DNA of 64,000 nucleotides from RGIG3009 sp045630285. Its GTDB lineage: Bacteria; Bacillota; Clostridia; Oscillospirales; Acutalibacteraceae. The notes under the pieces are model-generated. The model was not told the DNA's origin and did no database searches. It saw only the letters and a program-made list of their open reading frames with translations. Each line of letters opens with the position of its first letter. Position 1 is the first letter of the stretch. Position numbers and translations under genes: made by a program. The DNA lies in contig JAZQSX010000063.1 of NCBI GenBank assembly GCA_045630285.1, forward strand, positions 1 to 64,000, given 5' to 3'. Below, piece by piece: positions 23,917 through 32,760 of this stretch.

Positions 23917-25958
23917 TGACGGTTCGGGTTGCTGAATCTGCCGGGTTCTGCTTCGGTGTCAAGCGTGCCGTCGATGCGGTGTATGAATTGCTGGACAGCG
24001 GCAAGCAGGTGTGCACGCTCGGCCCGATCATTCACAATCCACAGATGGTGGAGGAGCTTTCACGGCGTGGTGTACGTATCGTTTCAAAACCGTCCGAAGT
24101 GCCTGCAGGTGCAACGCTGATCATACGGTCGCACGGCGTGCCGGAAGCGATGTATCACACGTTGGAGGAGAGCGGCGTACCCTACCACGATGCGACGTGT
24201 CCTTTCGTTGCAAAGATCCACCGTATTGTGGCAGAGCAGTCCGAACAGGGCAAGACGGTGCTGATTGCGGGTGATGCGGCGCATCCGGAGGTCGTCGGCA
24301 TTCGTGGTCACTGTCGGGGCGTGTCGTACGCCTTTTCTACTGAGAAAGAACTGCTGGAATTGATAGAAGGGGGCGGTATTTCGTCTGAGACCCCCGTTAT
24401 TTTGGTGGCACAGACCACATTTCACACAGATATTTGGAAAAAAAGTTGCGAAATCGTAAAAAAACACTATACAAATCTTCAAATCTTTGATACAATATGT
24501 AACGCAACTGCTCGCCGTCAGGCAGAAGCGGTTGCCCTGTCACAGCAAAGTGATGTGATGGTGATTGTCGGTGGACGTCAAAGCTCCAACACTGCAAAGC
24601 TGCGGGATGTCTGCCAGCCCCATTGTCGTACGATCTTGATCGAAACGGCAGCGGAGCTGACAGCGGAACAGTTCGCAGGTGCGCAGGTCGTTGGGCTGAC
24701 AGCAGGAGCCTCGACGCCGGCCGATATTATAAAGGAGGTACTTTCAACCATGTCCGAGATCGTAAACAACAGCGAAGTCCAAGAAAACGAGGTGGCCGTC
24801 GCCGCCGAACCTGTCAAATCCTTTGACGAAATGAGTTTTGAGGAGGCACTTGAGGCGTCTCTTCAAAGTTTAACTACAGATGAAAGAGTGCGCGGCATTG
24901 TTATCGGCATCGCCCCCAACGAGGTGCAGGTAGAGGTTATCGGTCGCAAGCAGACCGGTTACATTCCGGCCGATGAACTGTCCGCTGAGGGCGCTGCCCC
25001 GGAATCCATCGTCAAGATCGGCGATGAGCTGGAGCTGCTCATTATGCGTACCAACGACCAGGAAGGCACCATTATGCTGTCCAAGAAGCGCGTCGATGCC
25101 AAGAAGGGTTGGGACACCATTGTCGCCGCCGGTGAAAGCGGCGAGATCCTGACCGGTGTTGTTACCGATGTTATCAAGGGTGGCGTGCTGGTCGTTTCCC
25201 ACGGCGTTAAGGTGTTCGTGCCTGCTTCTCATGCGTCGCTCAGCCGTATGGAAGACCTGACTCCTCTGCTGAAGACCGAGGTTCGCTTCAAGATCCTCGA
25301 GACCAACCAGCAGCGCCGCCGTGCGGTGGGCTCCGTCCGTGACGTGGCTCGCTCCGAGCGCAAGGAAAAGGAAGCTGCTTTCTTCGCTCAGGCGGAGGTT
25401 GGCCAGAAGTACACCGGTACGGTTCGCTCCTTGACCACCTACGGTGCGTTCGTCGACCTGGGCGGCGTGGACGGCATGATCCACGTGTCCGAGCTGGCTT
25501 GGAAGCGCATCAAGCATCCTTCCGAGGTTGTCAACGTAGGCGACGTTGTGGAAGTGTACATCCGTGACCTTGACGTTGAGAAGCGCAAGATCTCGTTGGG
25601 CTATCGCCGTGCGGAAGACAATCCGTTTGCCATCTTCACCAGCCAGTATGCTGAGGGCGATGTTGTTACCGCCAAGATCGTGGGTATGACCACCTTCGGT
25701 GCGTTTGCTCAGATCCTGCCCGGCGTTGACGGCTTGATCCACATCTCCCAGATTGCGAACCGCCGCATCGACAAGCCGCAGGATGCGTTGAAGGTCGGCG
25801 AAGAGGTTCAGGTCAAGATCACCGGTATCGATATGGAGACTAAGCGCATCAGCTTGTCCATCCGTGCATTGCTGGACGATGCTCCGATCGAGATCGAAGC
25901 CCCCGCTGAAGAGGCTGCTCCTGCTGAGGAAGCCGCTCCTGCCGAGGAAGCTGAATAA
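23916..25958 (+). CDS. ispH: Fused HMBPP reductase (IspH) and 30S ribosomal protein S1
   Basis: Residues 1-278 are IspH, the iron-sulfur enzyme that makes IPP and DMAPP in the last step of the MEP pathway. Cluster cysteines lie in GFCFGVKRAV, ATCPFV and TICNATARR. Residues ~325-655 carry four S1 RNA-binding repeats, followed by an acidic tail of repeated APAEE units. Such fusions are known in Clostridia. Codon bias rises sharply in the S1 half, as in ribosomal genes. A strong ribosome site and ATG at the junction (24731-24752) could yield free S1. Confidence 0.93.
   Translation: MTVRVAESAGFCFGVKRAVDAVYELLDSGKQVCTLGPIIHNPQMVEELSRRGVRIVSKPSEVPAGATLIIRSHGVPEAMYHTLEESGVPYHDATCPFVAKIHRIVAEQSEQGKTVLIAGDAAHPEVVGIRGHCRGVSYAFSTEKELLELIEGGGISSETPVILVAQTTFHTDIWKKSCEIVKKHYTNLQIFDTICNATARRQAEAVALSQQSDVMVIVGGRQSSNTAKLRDVCQPHCRTILIETAAELTAEQFAGAQVVGLTAGASTPADIIKEVLSTMSEIVNNSEVQENEVAVAAEPVKSFDEMSFEEALEASLQSLTTDERVRGIVIGIAPNEVQVEVIGRKQTGYIPADELSAEGAAPESIVKIGDELELLIMRTNDQEGTIMLSKKRVDAKKGWDTIVAAGESGEILTGVVTDVIKGGVLVVSHGVKVFVPASHASLSRMEDLTPLLKTEVRFKILETNQQRRRAVGSVRDVARSERKEKEAAFFAQAEVGQKYTGTVRSLTTYGAFVDLGGVDGMIHVSELAWKRIKHPSEVVNVGDVVEVYIRDLDVEKRKISLGYRRAEDNPFAIFTSQYAEGDVVTAKIVGMTTFGAFAQILPGVDGLIHISQIANRRIDKPQDALKVGEEVQVKITGIDMETKRISLSIRALLDDAPIEIEAPAEEAAPAEEAAPAEEAE
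24446..24473 (+). promoter_or_regulatory. Possible promoter inside the ispH half
   Basis: An A/T-rich island (24430-24500) in GC-richer coding sequence contains TTGCGA (24446-24451) and TATACA (24468-24473), 16 bases apart. If active it would transcribe the S1 part alone. The -35 match is weak. Confidence 0.3.
24731..24752 (+). promoter_or_regulatory. rpsA: Internal ribosome-binding site and ATG at the IspH-S1 junction
   Basis: AAAGGAGGT (24731-24739) is nearly perfectly complementary to the 16S rRNA tail. An in-frame ATG at 24750 (codon 279) opens MSEIVNN, a natural-looking start for the S1 half (402 residues). GGAGG-to-ATG spacing is 11 bases, slightly long. Confidence 0.55.
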
Positions 25959-25969
25959 GTAACGAATCA

Positions 25970-26003
25970 CAGGGAAACGGGTAACCGTTTCCCTGCGCTT
26001 TTT
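25970..26003 (+). terminator. Intrinsic terminator after ispH-rpsA
   Basis: CAGGGAAACGG (25970-25980) pairs perfectly with CCGTTTCCCTG (25985-25995) around GTAA, followed by CGCTTTTT. rpiB starts only 14 bases later, so rpiB is expressed either by readthrough or from a promoter I could not identify. Confidence 0.75.
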
Positions 26004-26017
26004 GAGGAGGTAACACG

Positions 26018-26467
26018 ATGATTGCAATTGCTTGTGACCACGCCGGCCCTGCGCTGAAAGAAGAAATCAAGGCGCTGTTGGCTGAAATGGGGGAGACGGT
26101 CAAGGATTTTGGCACGGACACCCCCGACAGCGTCGACTATCCCGTGTACGCCGCCCGTGCCGCCCGCGCCGTGGCATCCGGCGAATGCGATAAGGGTATC
26201 GTGATCTGCGGCACCGGCATCGGCATCAGCATGGCTGCGAACAAGGTCAAGGGTGTGCGTTGCGCTTTGTGCAGCGAAACGGTATCCGCCAAGCTGACCC
26301 GTATGCATAACAATGCCAATATGGTGGCACTTGGTGCGCGTATGGTCGGTCCGGAATTGGCAAAGGAGATCGTGCGTGTGTTTTTGACCACACCGTTTGA
26401 AGGCGGCCGCCATCAGCGCCGAGTGGATCTGGTGACGGCACTGGAAAACGGACAGGAGTTGGAATAA
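26018..26467 (+). CDS. rpiB: Ribose 5-phosphate isomerase B
   Basis: RpiB interconverts ribose 5-phosphate and ribulose 5-phosphate. The 149-residue product begins MIAIACDHAGPALKEEI and carries GIVICGTGIGISMAANK with the catalytic cysteine, and the HNNANMVALGARM motif. The length fits the family. The ATG follows GAGGAGGTAACACG. The next gene starts 1 base after its stop. Confidence 0.95.
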   Translation: MIAIACDHAGPALKEEIKALLAEMGETVKDFGTDTPDSVDYPVYAARAARAVASGECDKGIVICGTGIGISMAANKVKGVRCALCSETVSAKLTRMHNNANMVALGARMVGPELAKEIVRVFLTTPFEGGRHQRRVDLVTALENGQELE

Positions 26468-26468
26468 G

Positions 26469-27122
26469 ATGTCGCAGAATTCCGTGGAGCTGACTGCGGT
26501 AGCCGAGGCGCTGCGTCGCAACAATATGGAGACGTTCTGCGTGGACACTGCCGCTGAGGTGGTTCCGCTCTTAAAAACGCTGCTCCAATCGGGTGATACG
26601 GTGGCCGTGGGTGGCTCCCGCTCGCTGGACGAGTGCGGTGTTTTGCCGTTTTTGCGCAGCGGAGAGTATCGGTTTTTGGATCGTTACGCTCCGGGCCTGT
26701 CCGCAGATCAGGTGCGTGATGTTTTTGTGCAAAGCCTGGGTGCCGATGCGTATTTGTGCTCTGCCAACGCCGTTACCGAACGTGGCGAAGTGTACTGCGT
26801 TGACGGAAACGGCAACCGTATTGCTGCGCTGTGCTTTGGCCCGAAATCGGTAATTCTGGTGGTCGGCTGCAACAAAATCGTAGCGGATCTGAACGAGGCG
26901 CAGCAGCGTGTCAAAACGCTGGCGGCGCCGAAGAATACAGCGCGTCTACACTGTGCGACCCCGTGTGCTTCAACCGGTGTTTGTTTTGGAGCTGATGGCG
27001 AGTTTTGCACCGATGGGTGCTCGACGGACGCGCGCATCTGTTGTTCGTATCTGACTTTGGGGAAGCAGCGCACCCCGGGGCGCATTAAAGTGGTGCTTGT
27101 TGCTGAGCCGCTTGGCTTTTGA
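26469..27122 (+). CDS. LUD-domain protein (lactate utilisation LutC-like)
   Basis: The 217-residue protein fits the LUD (DUF162) family: GDTVAVGGSRSLDECG near residue 45, VTERGEVYCVDGNGNR near residue 107, GPKSVILVVGCNKIV, and the usual C-terminal KVVLVAEPLGF. Cysteines near residues 165-195 (CATPCASTGVC, CSTDARICC) may bind a metal or cluster. Neither LutA nor LutB is adjacent, so lactate oxidation is not implied. It is nearly contiguous with rpiB. Confidence 0.85.
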   Translation: MSQNSVELTAVAEALRRNNMETFCVDTAAEVVPLLKTLLQSGDTVAVGGSRSLDECGVLPFLRSGEYRFLDRYAPGLSADQVRDVFVQSLGADAYLCSANAVTERGEVYCVDGNGNRIAALCFGPKSVILVVGCNKIVADLNEAQQRVKTLAAPKNTARLHCATPCASTGVCFGADGEFCTDGCSTDARICCSYLTLGKQRTPGRIKVVLVAEPLGF

Positions 27123-27228
27123 GATAACAAATTGTTGTTTAAAGGCGATTTTTTGGATGCCGATGCTGTGATCTTCGACCAGATTAAGCTTTGACAGGTC
27201 CGGATATCGAATTTTGAGGAAGATGATT
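27123..27228 (+). other. Spacer before the M20-CapA module, with a short open remnant
   Basis: After the LUD stop the same frame stays open for 23 codons to TGA (27192-27194) and reads protein-like at its end (DADAVIFDQIKL). TTGACA (27192-27197) is present, but I see no matching -10 box. The stretch may be a gene remnant or chance sequence. Confidence 0.25.
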
Positions 27229-28398
27229 ATGCTTCAGTATGATACTTTGAATTATGTGGTAGCTCTGCGCCGTGAACTGCACCAGTATCCGGAGATCGGT
27301 TTCGACTTGCCTAAGACCTTGGCGGTTGTCCACCGTGAGCTGGATAACATGGGCATCCCCTACACCGGTGAGTTTGGTCAAAGCAGTGTTGTAGCTACCA
27401 TCAATCCGGAGTGTAAGGGTGTCACTATCGGTATCCGTGGCGATATGGATGGCCTGCCTATGCAGGAGGAAACCGGTTTACCGTTTGCTTCCAAGATTCC
27501 CGGACAGCAGCATGCCTGCGGTCACGATGCCCACACAGCAATGCTGCTGGGTGTTGCTAAGGAACTGAAGGCACGAGAAAAGGAGCTTTCCTGTCGGGTG
27601 AAGCTTCTCTTTACCCCCGCCGAGGAATACATCGAGCCCGGCTGCAAGCAGCTCTCTGAGAACGGCGTGATGGATGACATCGACTTTGCTGTTGCCTGTC
27701 ATGTAGGCCCTGATCTCGAAACAGGTAAGATTGGTCTGATTCCCAGTGGCGGCACCGGTGCCAACTCTATGGGCTTTACCGTGGAATTCTTCGGCACTTC
27801 CAGCCATGCCGCTTCCCAGCAGAAGGGAAAGGATGCCATCGCTATGGCGGTGGAGGCGTATACGGCTATGGAAATAATGGTCGCCAAGGAGTTTGCACCA
27901 ACGGCACCCCGCCTGTTCAACATCGGCGCCTTCCACGGCGGTGAAACCAATAATATCATCTGCAATTATTGTAGGATCTTCGGCTCTGCCCGTGCCCACA
28001 GTGATGAGGACAGCGAGAAATTGATCACCCGCGTCCGTGAGATCTGTGAGGGCATCGCAAAGATGAACGGTGGCGAAGCAAAGGTCACTATCAATAAGTT
28101 CCTGCCCTTTGTGCTCAATGATGAGACGGTGGCGAAAAAGCTTCGGGACTCTGCTGAACAGGTGGTAGGCGAGGGCAATGTGGTTGTTCCCGGTAGAGGC
28201 TTGGGCGGTGAGGACTTCGGGTTTCTGTCCCGAAAAAAACCTTGTGCCTTCTTCCGGTTGGGCAGCCGCTGTGGAGAATCTACCTCCTATCCTTTGCATA
28301 CCGTGAAATTCGATCTGGATGAAAACGCCTTGTCCATTGGCGTGCGGATATTCCTGCAATTTGTTTTGGATAACCAGAAAGGAATGGTTTTTAAATGA
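27229..28398 (+). CDS. M20-family amidohydrolase/peptidase
   Basis: The 389-residue zinc hydrolase of the M20D group has RRELHQYPEIGF at the start, GDMDGLPMQEETGLPF, the metal motif HACGHDAHTAMLLG, PAEEY and GGEDFGF near the C-terminus. Relatives remove N-acyl groups from amino acids or hydrolyse short peptides. Three possible starts exist; the ATG at 27229 is best spaced from TTGAGGA. It overlaps the CapA gene by four bases. Arginine codons AGG and AGA appear, unlike most neighbours, hinting at a different origin. Confidence 0.9.
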   Translation: MLQYDTLNYVVALRRELHQYPEIGFDLPKTLAVVHRELDNMGIPYTGEFGQSSVVATINPECKGVTIGIRGDMDGLPMQEETGLPFASKIPGQQHACGHDAHTAMLLGVAKELKAREKELSCRVKLLFTPAEEYIEPGCKQLSENGVMDDIDFAVACHVGPDLETGKIGLIPSGGTGANSMGFTVEFFGTSSHAASQQKGKDAIAMAVEAYTAMEIMVAKEFAPTAPRLFNIGAFHGGETNNIICNYCRIFGSARAHSDEDSEKLITRVREICEGIAKMNGGEAKVTINKFLPFVLNDETVAKKLRDSAEQVVGEGNVVVPGRGLGGEDFGFLSRKKPCAFFRLGSRCGESTSYPLHTVKFDLDENALSIGVRIFLQFVLDNQKGMVFK

Positions 28399-29702
28399 AG
28401 TTTGTAGCGGTCGGTGACGCACTGATTCTGCGCCGCATCCCGGGAACTTACCCCGGCTTTGAGCAGGTTCGTGACTGGATCAACCAGGCCGATGCTAAAT
28501 ATTTCAACCTGGAGACCACCCTCCATCGGGAAGGCGAGTGTTTCGCCTTTTCAACCCATGGCGGTTCCTATCTCAGAAGTGAGCCGGAAGTGCTGGAGGA
28601 CTGCAAGCGCTATGGCTTCAACATGACCTCCTTTTGTAACAACCATACCATGGACTATGCTTATGACGGTCTGACCAAGACGCTGGATCATGTGACAGCC
28701 AGTGGTCTTGTCCATGCCGGCGTAGGAAGAAACCTGGACCAAGCGGCAGCGCCTGCCTACCTGGAGGCTGTGGGTGGCAGAATCGCTATGATCGCCATGA
28801 CCACCACCTGTAACTGCGATTTCAATAATATCGGCATTGCCGGTCAGCAGGCCCGCCGTGTCCCCGGCCGTCCCGGGGTGAATCAGCTGCGCTATAAGGA
28901 GACCGTCGTTATTACCCCGGAGCAGATGAGGGTTATCAAGGAAATCGCCGAACAGACCCATATCAACGCGGCGGAAGATATTTCTCGTCTCGAGGGTTAC
29001 CGAGATCCCCTGCCGGAGGGTCAGTGCCCGATCACTAAGTATGTGAACTTTAAGGAAGGACCCGAGCCCAAGTACGAGGCTGTGTGCGACAAACGTGACC
29101 TGGCACGACTGGAAAAGGCTATCTTTGAGGCTCAGCTCCAGGCAGACTACATCGTACTGAGTATCCACTCCCACCAGGTCAGCGGTACTTCCAAAGAGAT
29201 TCCCTCCGACTACCTGAAGGAGTGCGCTAAGTTTGCTATCGACCACGGTTGTGATGCTGTTATCGGTCACGGGCCCCATCTGCTGCGGCCGGTGGAGATC
29301 TACAAAGGCAAGCCGATTTTCTACTCTTTGGGCGACTTTATCCTTAACAACGAGAATATACCCTATAGTCCTGAGGAATACTACGAGGCCAAGGGTATGA
29401 CCTCCGATGATACTATGCATGAGCTGTTCCGCAAACGCTCTGCCAACTTTACCCGGGGTCTGCAGACCGATCGGAGGATGTTTGAGTCCGTAATTCCTCT
29501 GTGGGAGATGGATGAAAACGGCAAGCTGGTGAGCCTGAAGATGATGGCTATCGAACTTGGCTTTGGTTTGCCTCGTAGCCGTGGTGGTATGCCTGCTCCT
29601 GCCAAAGACGGTGTCATCCTGGAGCGCTTGAAGGAAATGAGTGAATCCTACGGCACAAAGATGGAAATCAATGGCAATATAGCTACTGTGATTTTGGATT
29701 AA
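28395..29702 (+). CDS. CapA-family metallophosphatase-like protein
   Basis: The 435-residue protein matches the CapA/PgsA poly-gamma-glutamate biosynthesis family: VGDALILRR at the start, FNLETTL, FCNNHTMDY, VLSIHSHQ, CDAVIGHGPHLLRP and FYSLGDFIL, the fold's conserved histidines and aspartates. Unlike capsule CapA it has no signal or membrane anchor, so it is cytoplasmic. Pairing with an M20 peptidase suggests joint processing of an amide or peptide. At least five AGA/AGG arginine codons occur. No capB/capC genes are present. Confidence 0.82.
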   Translation: MKFVAVGDALILRRIPGTYPGFEQVRDWINQADAKYFNLETTLHREGECFAFSTHGGSYLRSEPEVLEDCKRYGFNMTSFCNNHTMDYAYDGLTKTLDHVTASGLVHAGVGRNLDQAAAPAYLEAVGGRIAMIAMTTTCNCDFNNIGIAGQQARRVPGRPGVNQLRYKETVVITPEQMRVIKEIAEQTHINAAEDISRLEGYRDPLPEGQCPITKYVNFKEGPEPKYEAVCDKRDLARLEKAIFEAQLQADYIVLSIHSHQVSGTSKEIPSDYLKECAKFAIDHGCDAVIGHGPHLLRPVEIYKGKPIFYSLGDFILNNENIPYSPEEYYEAKGMTSDDTMHELFRKRSANFTRGLQTDRRMFESVIPLWEMDENGKLVSLKMMAIELGFGLPRSRGGMPAPAKDGVILERLKEMSESYGTKMEINGNIATVILD

Positions 29703-29788
29703 AAATGCGATACGCAAACACGCATCGTGCTTTTTACCGCAAAAGTAGCGCAAATCATAACGACAATTGTTTTGCAAATTCCCAATTT

Positions 29789-29825
29789 ACCGACATTGTA
29801 CAGACCGTACAATGTCGGTATTTTT
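29789..29825 (+). terminator. Intrinsic terminator after the CapA-like gene
   Basis: ACCGACATTGTAC (29789-29801) pairs perfectly with GTACAATGTCGGT (29807-29819), followed by ATTTTT. It lies 87 bases past the CapA stop. Confidence 0.85.
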
Positions 29826-30043
29826 CAGTATGGCAAAACTTTTTGTGGGTAAGCTGAAAAAGTGTGCCCATACTAGATATAGTGTTTTTTTAGAAAAAAA
29901 GAGCGGTTTTTTTAGAAAATGTTTGATTTTTCAAAAAAATGTGATATACTGTTTTATGGAATAAAGTAAGGGGAGAGTTCTGCCCTTTTTTACATGACCA
30001 TCCTACATAGCAGAGACTATTACGCTTGCGGGGAGTGGGTATT
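29826..30043 (+). promoter_or_regulatory. A/T-rich spacer with the murA promoter
   Basis: The 341-base gap between the CapA-like gene and murA holds the terminator above and then a T/A-rich tract. TTGATT (29923-29928) and TATACT (29945-29950) are 16 bases apart, with TGA before the -10 box. The untranslated leader of ~85 bases shows no clear riboswitch. A short open frame across the terminator is not credible. Confidence 0.6.
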
Positions 30044-31330
30044 TTGGATAAGTATGTTATCAGCGGCGGTCATCGCTTGACCGGAACTGTCGACATCAGC
30101 GGCGCCAAGAACGCCGTGGTGGCGATTTTGCCGGCAGCGGTGTTGGCCAACGGCGTGTGCCGCATTGAGAATATTCCGTGTATTGCTGATGTTGAAACCG
30201 CTTTGGAGATCTTGGATTCTCTGGGCGCCGAGGTGCGGCGCATCGATAACCACACCGTGGAGATCGACTCTCGCACTATCGTGACGCAGACGGTTCCGCA
30301 CGATCTGGCGAAGAAGATGCGTGCATCGTACTACTTCATTGGTGCGTTGCTTGGTCGCTTCGGCAAGGCCAGTGTACCGATGCCGGGCGGTTGCTATTTC
30401 GGCGTTCGTCCGATCGATCAGCATCTCAAGGGCTTCACCTCGCTTGGTGCGCAGGTGCTTCCTATGGAAAACGGCATGATCAATGCCCGTGCGGACAAGC
30501 TCGTCGGTAATTCCGTGTATTTGGATATGGTGTCGGTCGGTGCGACGGTGAACATTATGTTGGCTGCCGTGTACGCCGAGGGGACAACCGTGATTGAGAA
30601 CGCCGCCAAGGAACCGCACATTGTTGACCTGGCGAACTTCCTGAACTCAATGGGTGCGGATATTCGCGGTGCCGGTACTGACGTGATCAAGGTGCGTGGT
30701 GTCAGCCGTTTGTACGGTGCGACCTATTCGATCATTCCCGATCAGATCGAGGCCGGTACGTATATGGCGGCTGCGGTGGCGACGGGCGGTGATGTCACGG
30801 TTCGCAACGTGATCCCCAAGCATTTGGAATCTATCACTGCCAAGCTGCAGGAGATGGGTGCCGAGATTGAGGAGTTTGATGAAGAGATCCGTGTGTCGGC
30901 TTCCGGAAGAATGCGTCATTGCAACGTGAAAACGATGCCGCATCCCGGCTTCCCGACCGATATGCAACCTCAGATTGCCGTATTGCTGTCCGTGGCGGAA
31001 GGCACCAGCATCATCAACGAGGGCGTTTGGGAGAATCGCTTCCGTTACGTGGATGAACTGCGGCGTATGGGTGCGGATATCCAGGTGGACGGCAAGCTGG
31101 CTGTTATTCAGGGCGTTCCGGCGCTGACGGCGGCTCCCGTTAAAGCGATGGATCTGCGTGCCGGTGCGGCAATGGTGATTGCGGCAATGGCGGCAAAGGG
31201 CGTTACCGAGATCGAGGATATCCAATACATCGAGCGCGGCTACGAGGATTTGGTAGAAAAGCTACGGGGCCTTGGTGCCGATATTCGGCGCATCTCCGAG
31301 GAAGAGCCGGCTTTTCAATCGGCACAATAA
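30044..31330 (+). CDS. murA: UDP-N-acetylglucosamine 1-carboxyvinyltransferase
   Basis: MurA transfers enolpyruvate from PEP to UDP-GlcNAc, the first committed step of peptidoglycan synthesis. The 428-residue product has the active-site loop PGGCYFGVRPIDQHLKG with the fosfomycin-target Cys117, GAKNAVVAILPA near residue 20 and HPGFPTDMQPQ. The TTG at 30044 follows GGGGAG at correct spacing and gives the family start DKYVISGG; earlier TTG (30026) and GTG (30035) codons precede or overlap that site. A strong terminator follows. Confidence 0.94.
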   Translation: MDKYVISGGHRLTGTVDISGAKNAVVAILPAAVLANGVCRIENIPCIADVETALEILDSLGAEVRRIDNHTVEIDSRTIVTQTVPHDLAKKMRASYYFIGALLGRFGKASVPMPGGCYFGVRPIDQHLKGFTSLGAQVLPMENGMINARADKLVGNSVYLDMVSVGATVNIMLAAVYAEGTTVIENAAKEPHIVDLANFLNSMGADIRGAGTDVIKVRGVSRLYGATYSIIPDQIEAGTYMAAAVATGGDVTVRNVIPKHLESITAKLQEMGAEIEEFDEEIRVSASGRMRHCNVKTMPHPGFPTDMQPQIAVLLSVAEGTSIINEGVWENRFRYVDELRRMGADIQVDGKLAVIQGVPALTAAPVKAMDLRAGAAMVIAAMAAKGVTEIEDIQYIERGYEDLVEKLRGLGADIRRISEEEPAFQSAQ

Positions 31331-31341
31331 CAAGAGGTTAG

Positions 31342-31375
31342 CGGCGCACACCAAGTGAGTGTGCGCCGTTTTTTT
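31342..31375 (+). terminator. Intrinsic terminator after murA
   Basis: CGGCGCACAC (31342-31351) pairs perfectly with GTGTGCGCCG (31359-31368), followed by seven T residues. The next gene starts 16 bases later. Confidence 0.88.
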
Positions 31376-31391
31376 CGGAAAGGAATGGAGC

Positions 31392-32180
31392 ATGGCACGT
31401 TTTTGTCCGTTGTTTAGCGGCAGTAGCGGAAATTGTTTATATGTCGGCAGTGCCACCGATGGATTGCTGATCGATGCGGGCGTCAGTGCCCGCCGTATCG
31501 AGCGTGCCTTATGGGAGCGGGAGATCGATCCTGCCAGCATTCGTGCGGTGCTGGTGACACACGAGCACGTCGATCACATCAGCGGTTTGCGTGTGTTTTG
31601 CAAGAGATTTCACATTCCGGTGTATGCTTCGCCGGGCACCTGCGCCGTATTGCGGCAGGAAAATCTGCTGGAACCGACGACGCTGTGCTTCCCTGTGACC
31701 GAATCGTTCGGTATCGGTGAGTTCACGGTGACACCGTTTCCCACCTCGCACGATTGCCGTGAAAGCTGCGGATACCGTATCGTGTTGCCCGACGGCCGTC
31801 GGGTCGGCGTGGCTACTGACCTCGGCGTGATGACGCAGGCGGTGCGTGACGGGCTGTTGGGGTGCGATTTGATACATATTGAAGCCAACCACGACGTACG
31901 GATGCTGGAAAACGGTCCGTACCCGTATCCGTTGAAGCGGCGGATCCTGTCTGCCGGCGGTCACTTGTCCAACGAAGCGTGTGCCCGTGAGCTGCCCGCA
32001 TTGGTGCGTGGCGGAACGACACGCATCGTGTTGGGACACATCAGCCATGAAAACAATCTTCCCGATCTCGCATACACTACCGCACAGTCTGAGTTGACGG
32101 CGTGTGGGCTGGTGGAGAACATCGATTATGTGTTGCAAACGGCAGCGTCGGAATGTGAGCGGTCGTATACCGTATTTTGA
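31392..32180 (+). CDS. WalJ/YycJ-like metallo-beta-lactamase-fold protein
   Basis: The 262-residue protein begins MARFCPLFSGSSGNCLYVGS and has the metal motif THEHVDHISGL, a later SHDC and LGHISHENN, all typical of the YycJ/WalJ family. In Bacillus this family is linked to the WalKR cell-wall regulon and to coordination of division with replication; the exact activity is not settled. The ATG at 31392 follows AAAGGAATGGAGC. It is followed closely by rlmH, as in Bacillus. Confidence 0.85.
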   Translation: MARFCPLFSGSSGNCLYVGSATDGLLIDAGVSARRIERALWEREIDPASIRAVLVTHEHVDHISGLRVFCKRFHIPVYASPGTCAVLRQENLLEPTTLCFPVTESFGIGEFTVTPFPTSHDCRESCGYRIVLPDGRRVGVATDLGVMTQAVRDGLLGCDLIHIEANHDVRMLENGPYPYPLKRRILSAGGHLSNEACARELPALVRGGTTRIVLGHISHENNLPDLAYTTAQSELTACGLVENIDYVLQTAASECERSYTVF

Positions 32181-32192
32181 GGAGGCAGTGTT

Positions 32193-32675
32193 GTGCTGAC
32201 TGTGACGGTGGCTTGCGTCGGTAAGCTGAAAGAAGCCTACTGGCGTGAAGCGTGTGCAGAATACCAAAAACGGTTGTCGGCGTTCTGTCGGCTGCAGATT
32301 GTGGAGGTGGCGGAGGAGCGCTTACCGGACGATCCTTCGGCGGCGCAGATCGAAGCGGCGATTGATGCGGAGGGGCAGCGGCTGCTGTCCCGCATTCCGG
32401 CAGGCGCAGCAGTGGTGGCACTGTGCATTGAAGGTAAGGAAATGCCCTCCGAGGCCTTGTCGAAGCAGCTGTCGCAATGGACAGTGGACGGCGTCAGCCA
32501 CGTCGTGTTCGTTATCGGTGGTTCATTTGGGCTCTCGAATGCCGTCAAGCGAGAGGCACGACTGCGGCTTTCTTTTTCGCCGATGACATTCCCGCATCAA
32601 CTAGCACGTATACTGGTGTTGGAACAGGTATACCGTGCGTTTCATATTGCATCCGGTGGGAAATATCACAAATAA
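32193..32675 (+). CDS. rlmH: 23S rRNA (pseudouridine-1915 N3) methyltransferase
   Basis: RlmH is a SPOUT methyltransferase acting on assembled 70S ribosomes. The 160-residue product has VGKLKEAYWREACAEY near the start, ALCIEGKEMPSE, the SAM-binding knot with FVIGGSFGL and the C-terminal REARLRLSFSPMTFPHQ with YRAFHIASGGKYHK. The GTG start at 32193 follows GGAGGCAGTGTT. The walJ-rlmH order is conserved in Firmicutes. Confidence 0.96.
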   Translation: MLTVTVACVGKLKEAYWREACAEYQKRLSAFCRLQIVEVAEERLPDDPSAAQIEAAIDAEGQRLLSRIPAGAAVVALCIEGKEMPSEALSKQLSQWTVDGVSHVVFVIGGSFGLSNAVKREARLRLSFSPMTFPHQLARILVLEQVYRAFHIASGGKYHK

Positions 32676-32760
32676 GTTTGCTTTCTGTTCATAGGAAGTT
32701 CACGGTCGCATGGTATATTGATAACCAAACGAGATCAGCGCAGAACGAGAGGGACAGACG

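Noticed and set aside
28395..29702. Poly-gamma-glutamate capsule locus
   Set aside because: Only a CapA-like protein is present, without signal peptide or capB/capC neighbours.
28551..29777. Minus-strand open frame (408 codons) opposite the CapA-like gene
   Set aside because: The plus-strand frame has clear family motifs, and the minus frame runs to within a few bases of the terminator.
29767..29964. 65-codon frame after the CapA-like gene
   Set aside because: It starts 22 bases before an intrinsic terminator, lacks a ribosome site and covers A/T-rich promoter DNA.
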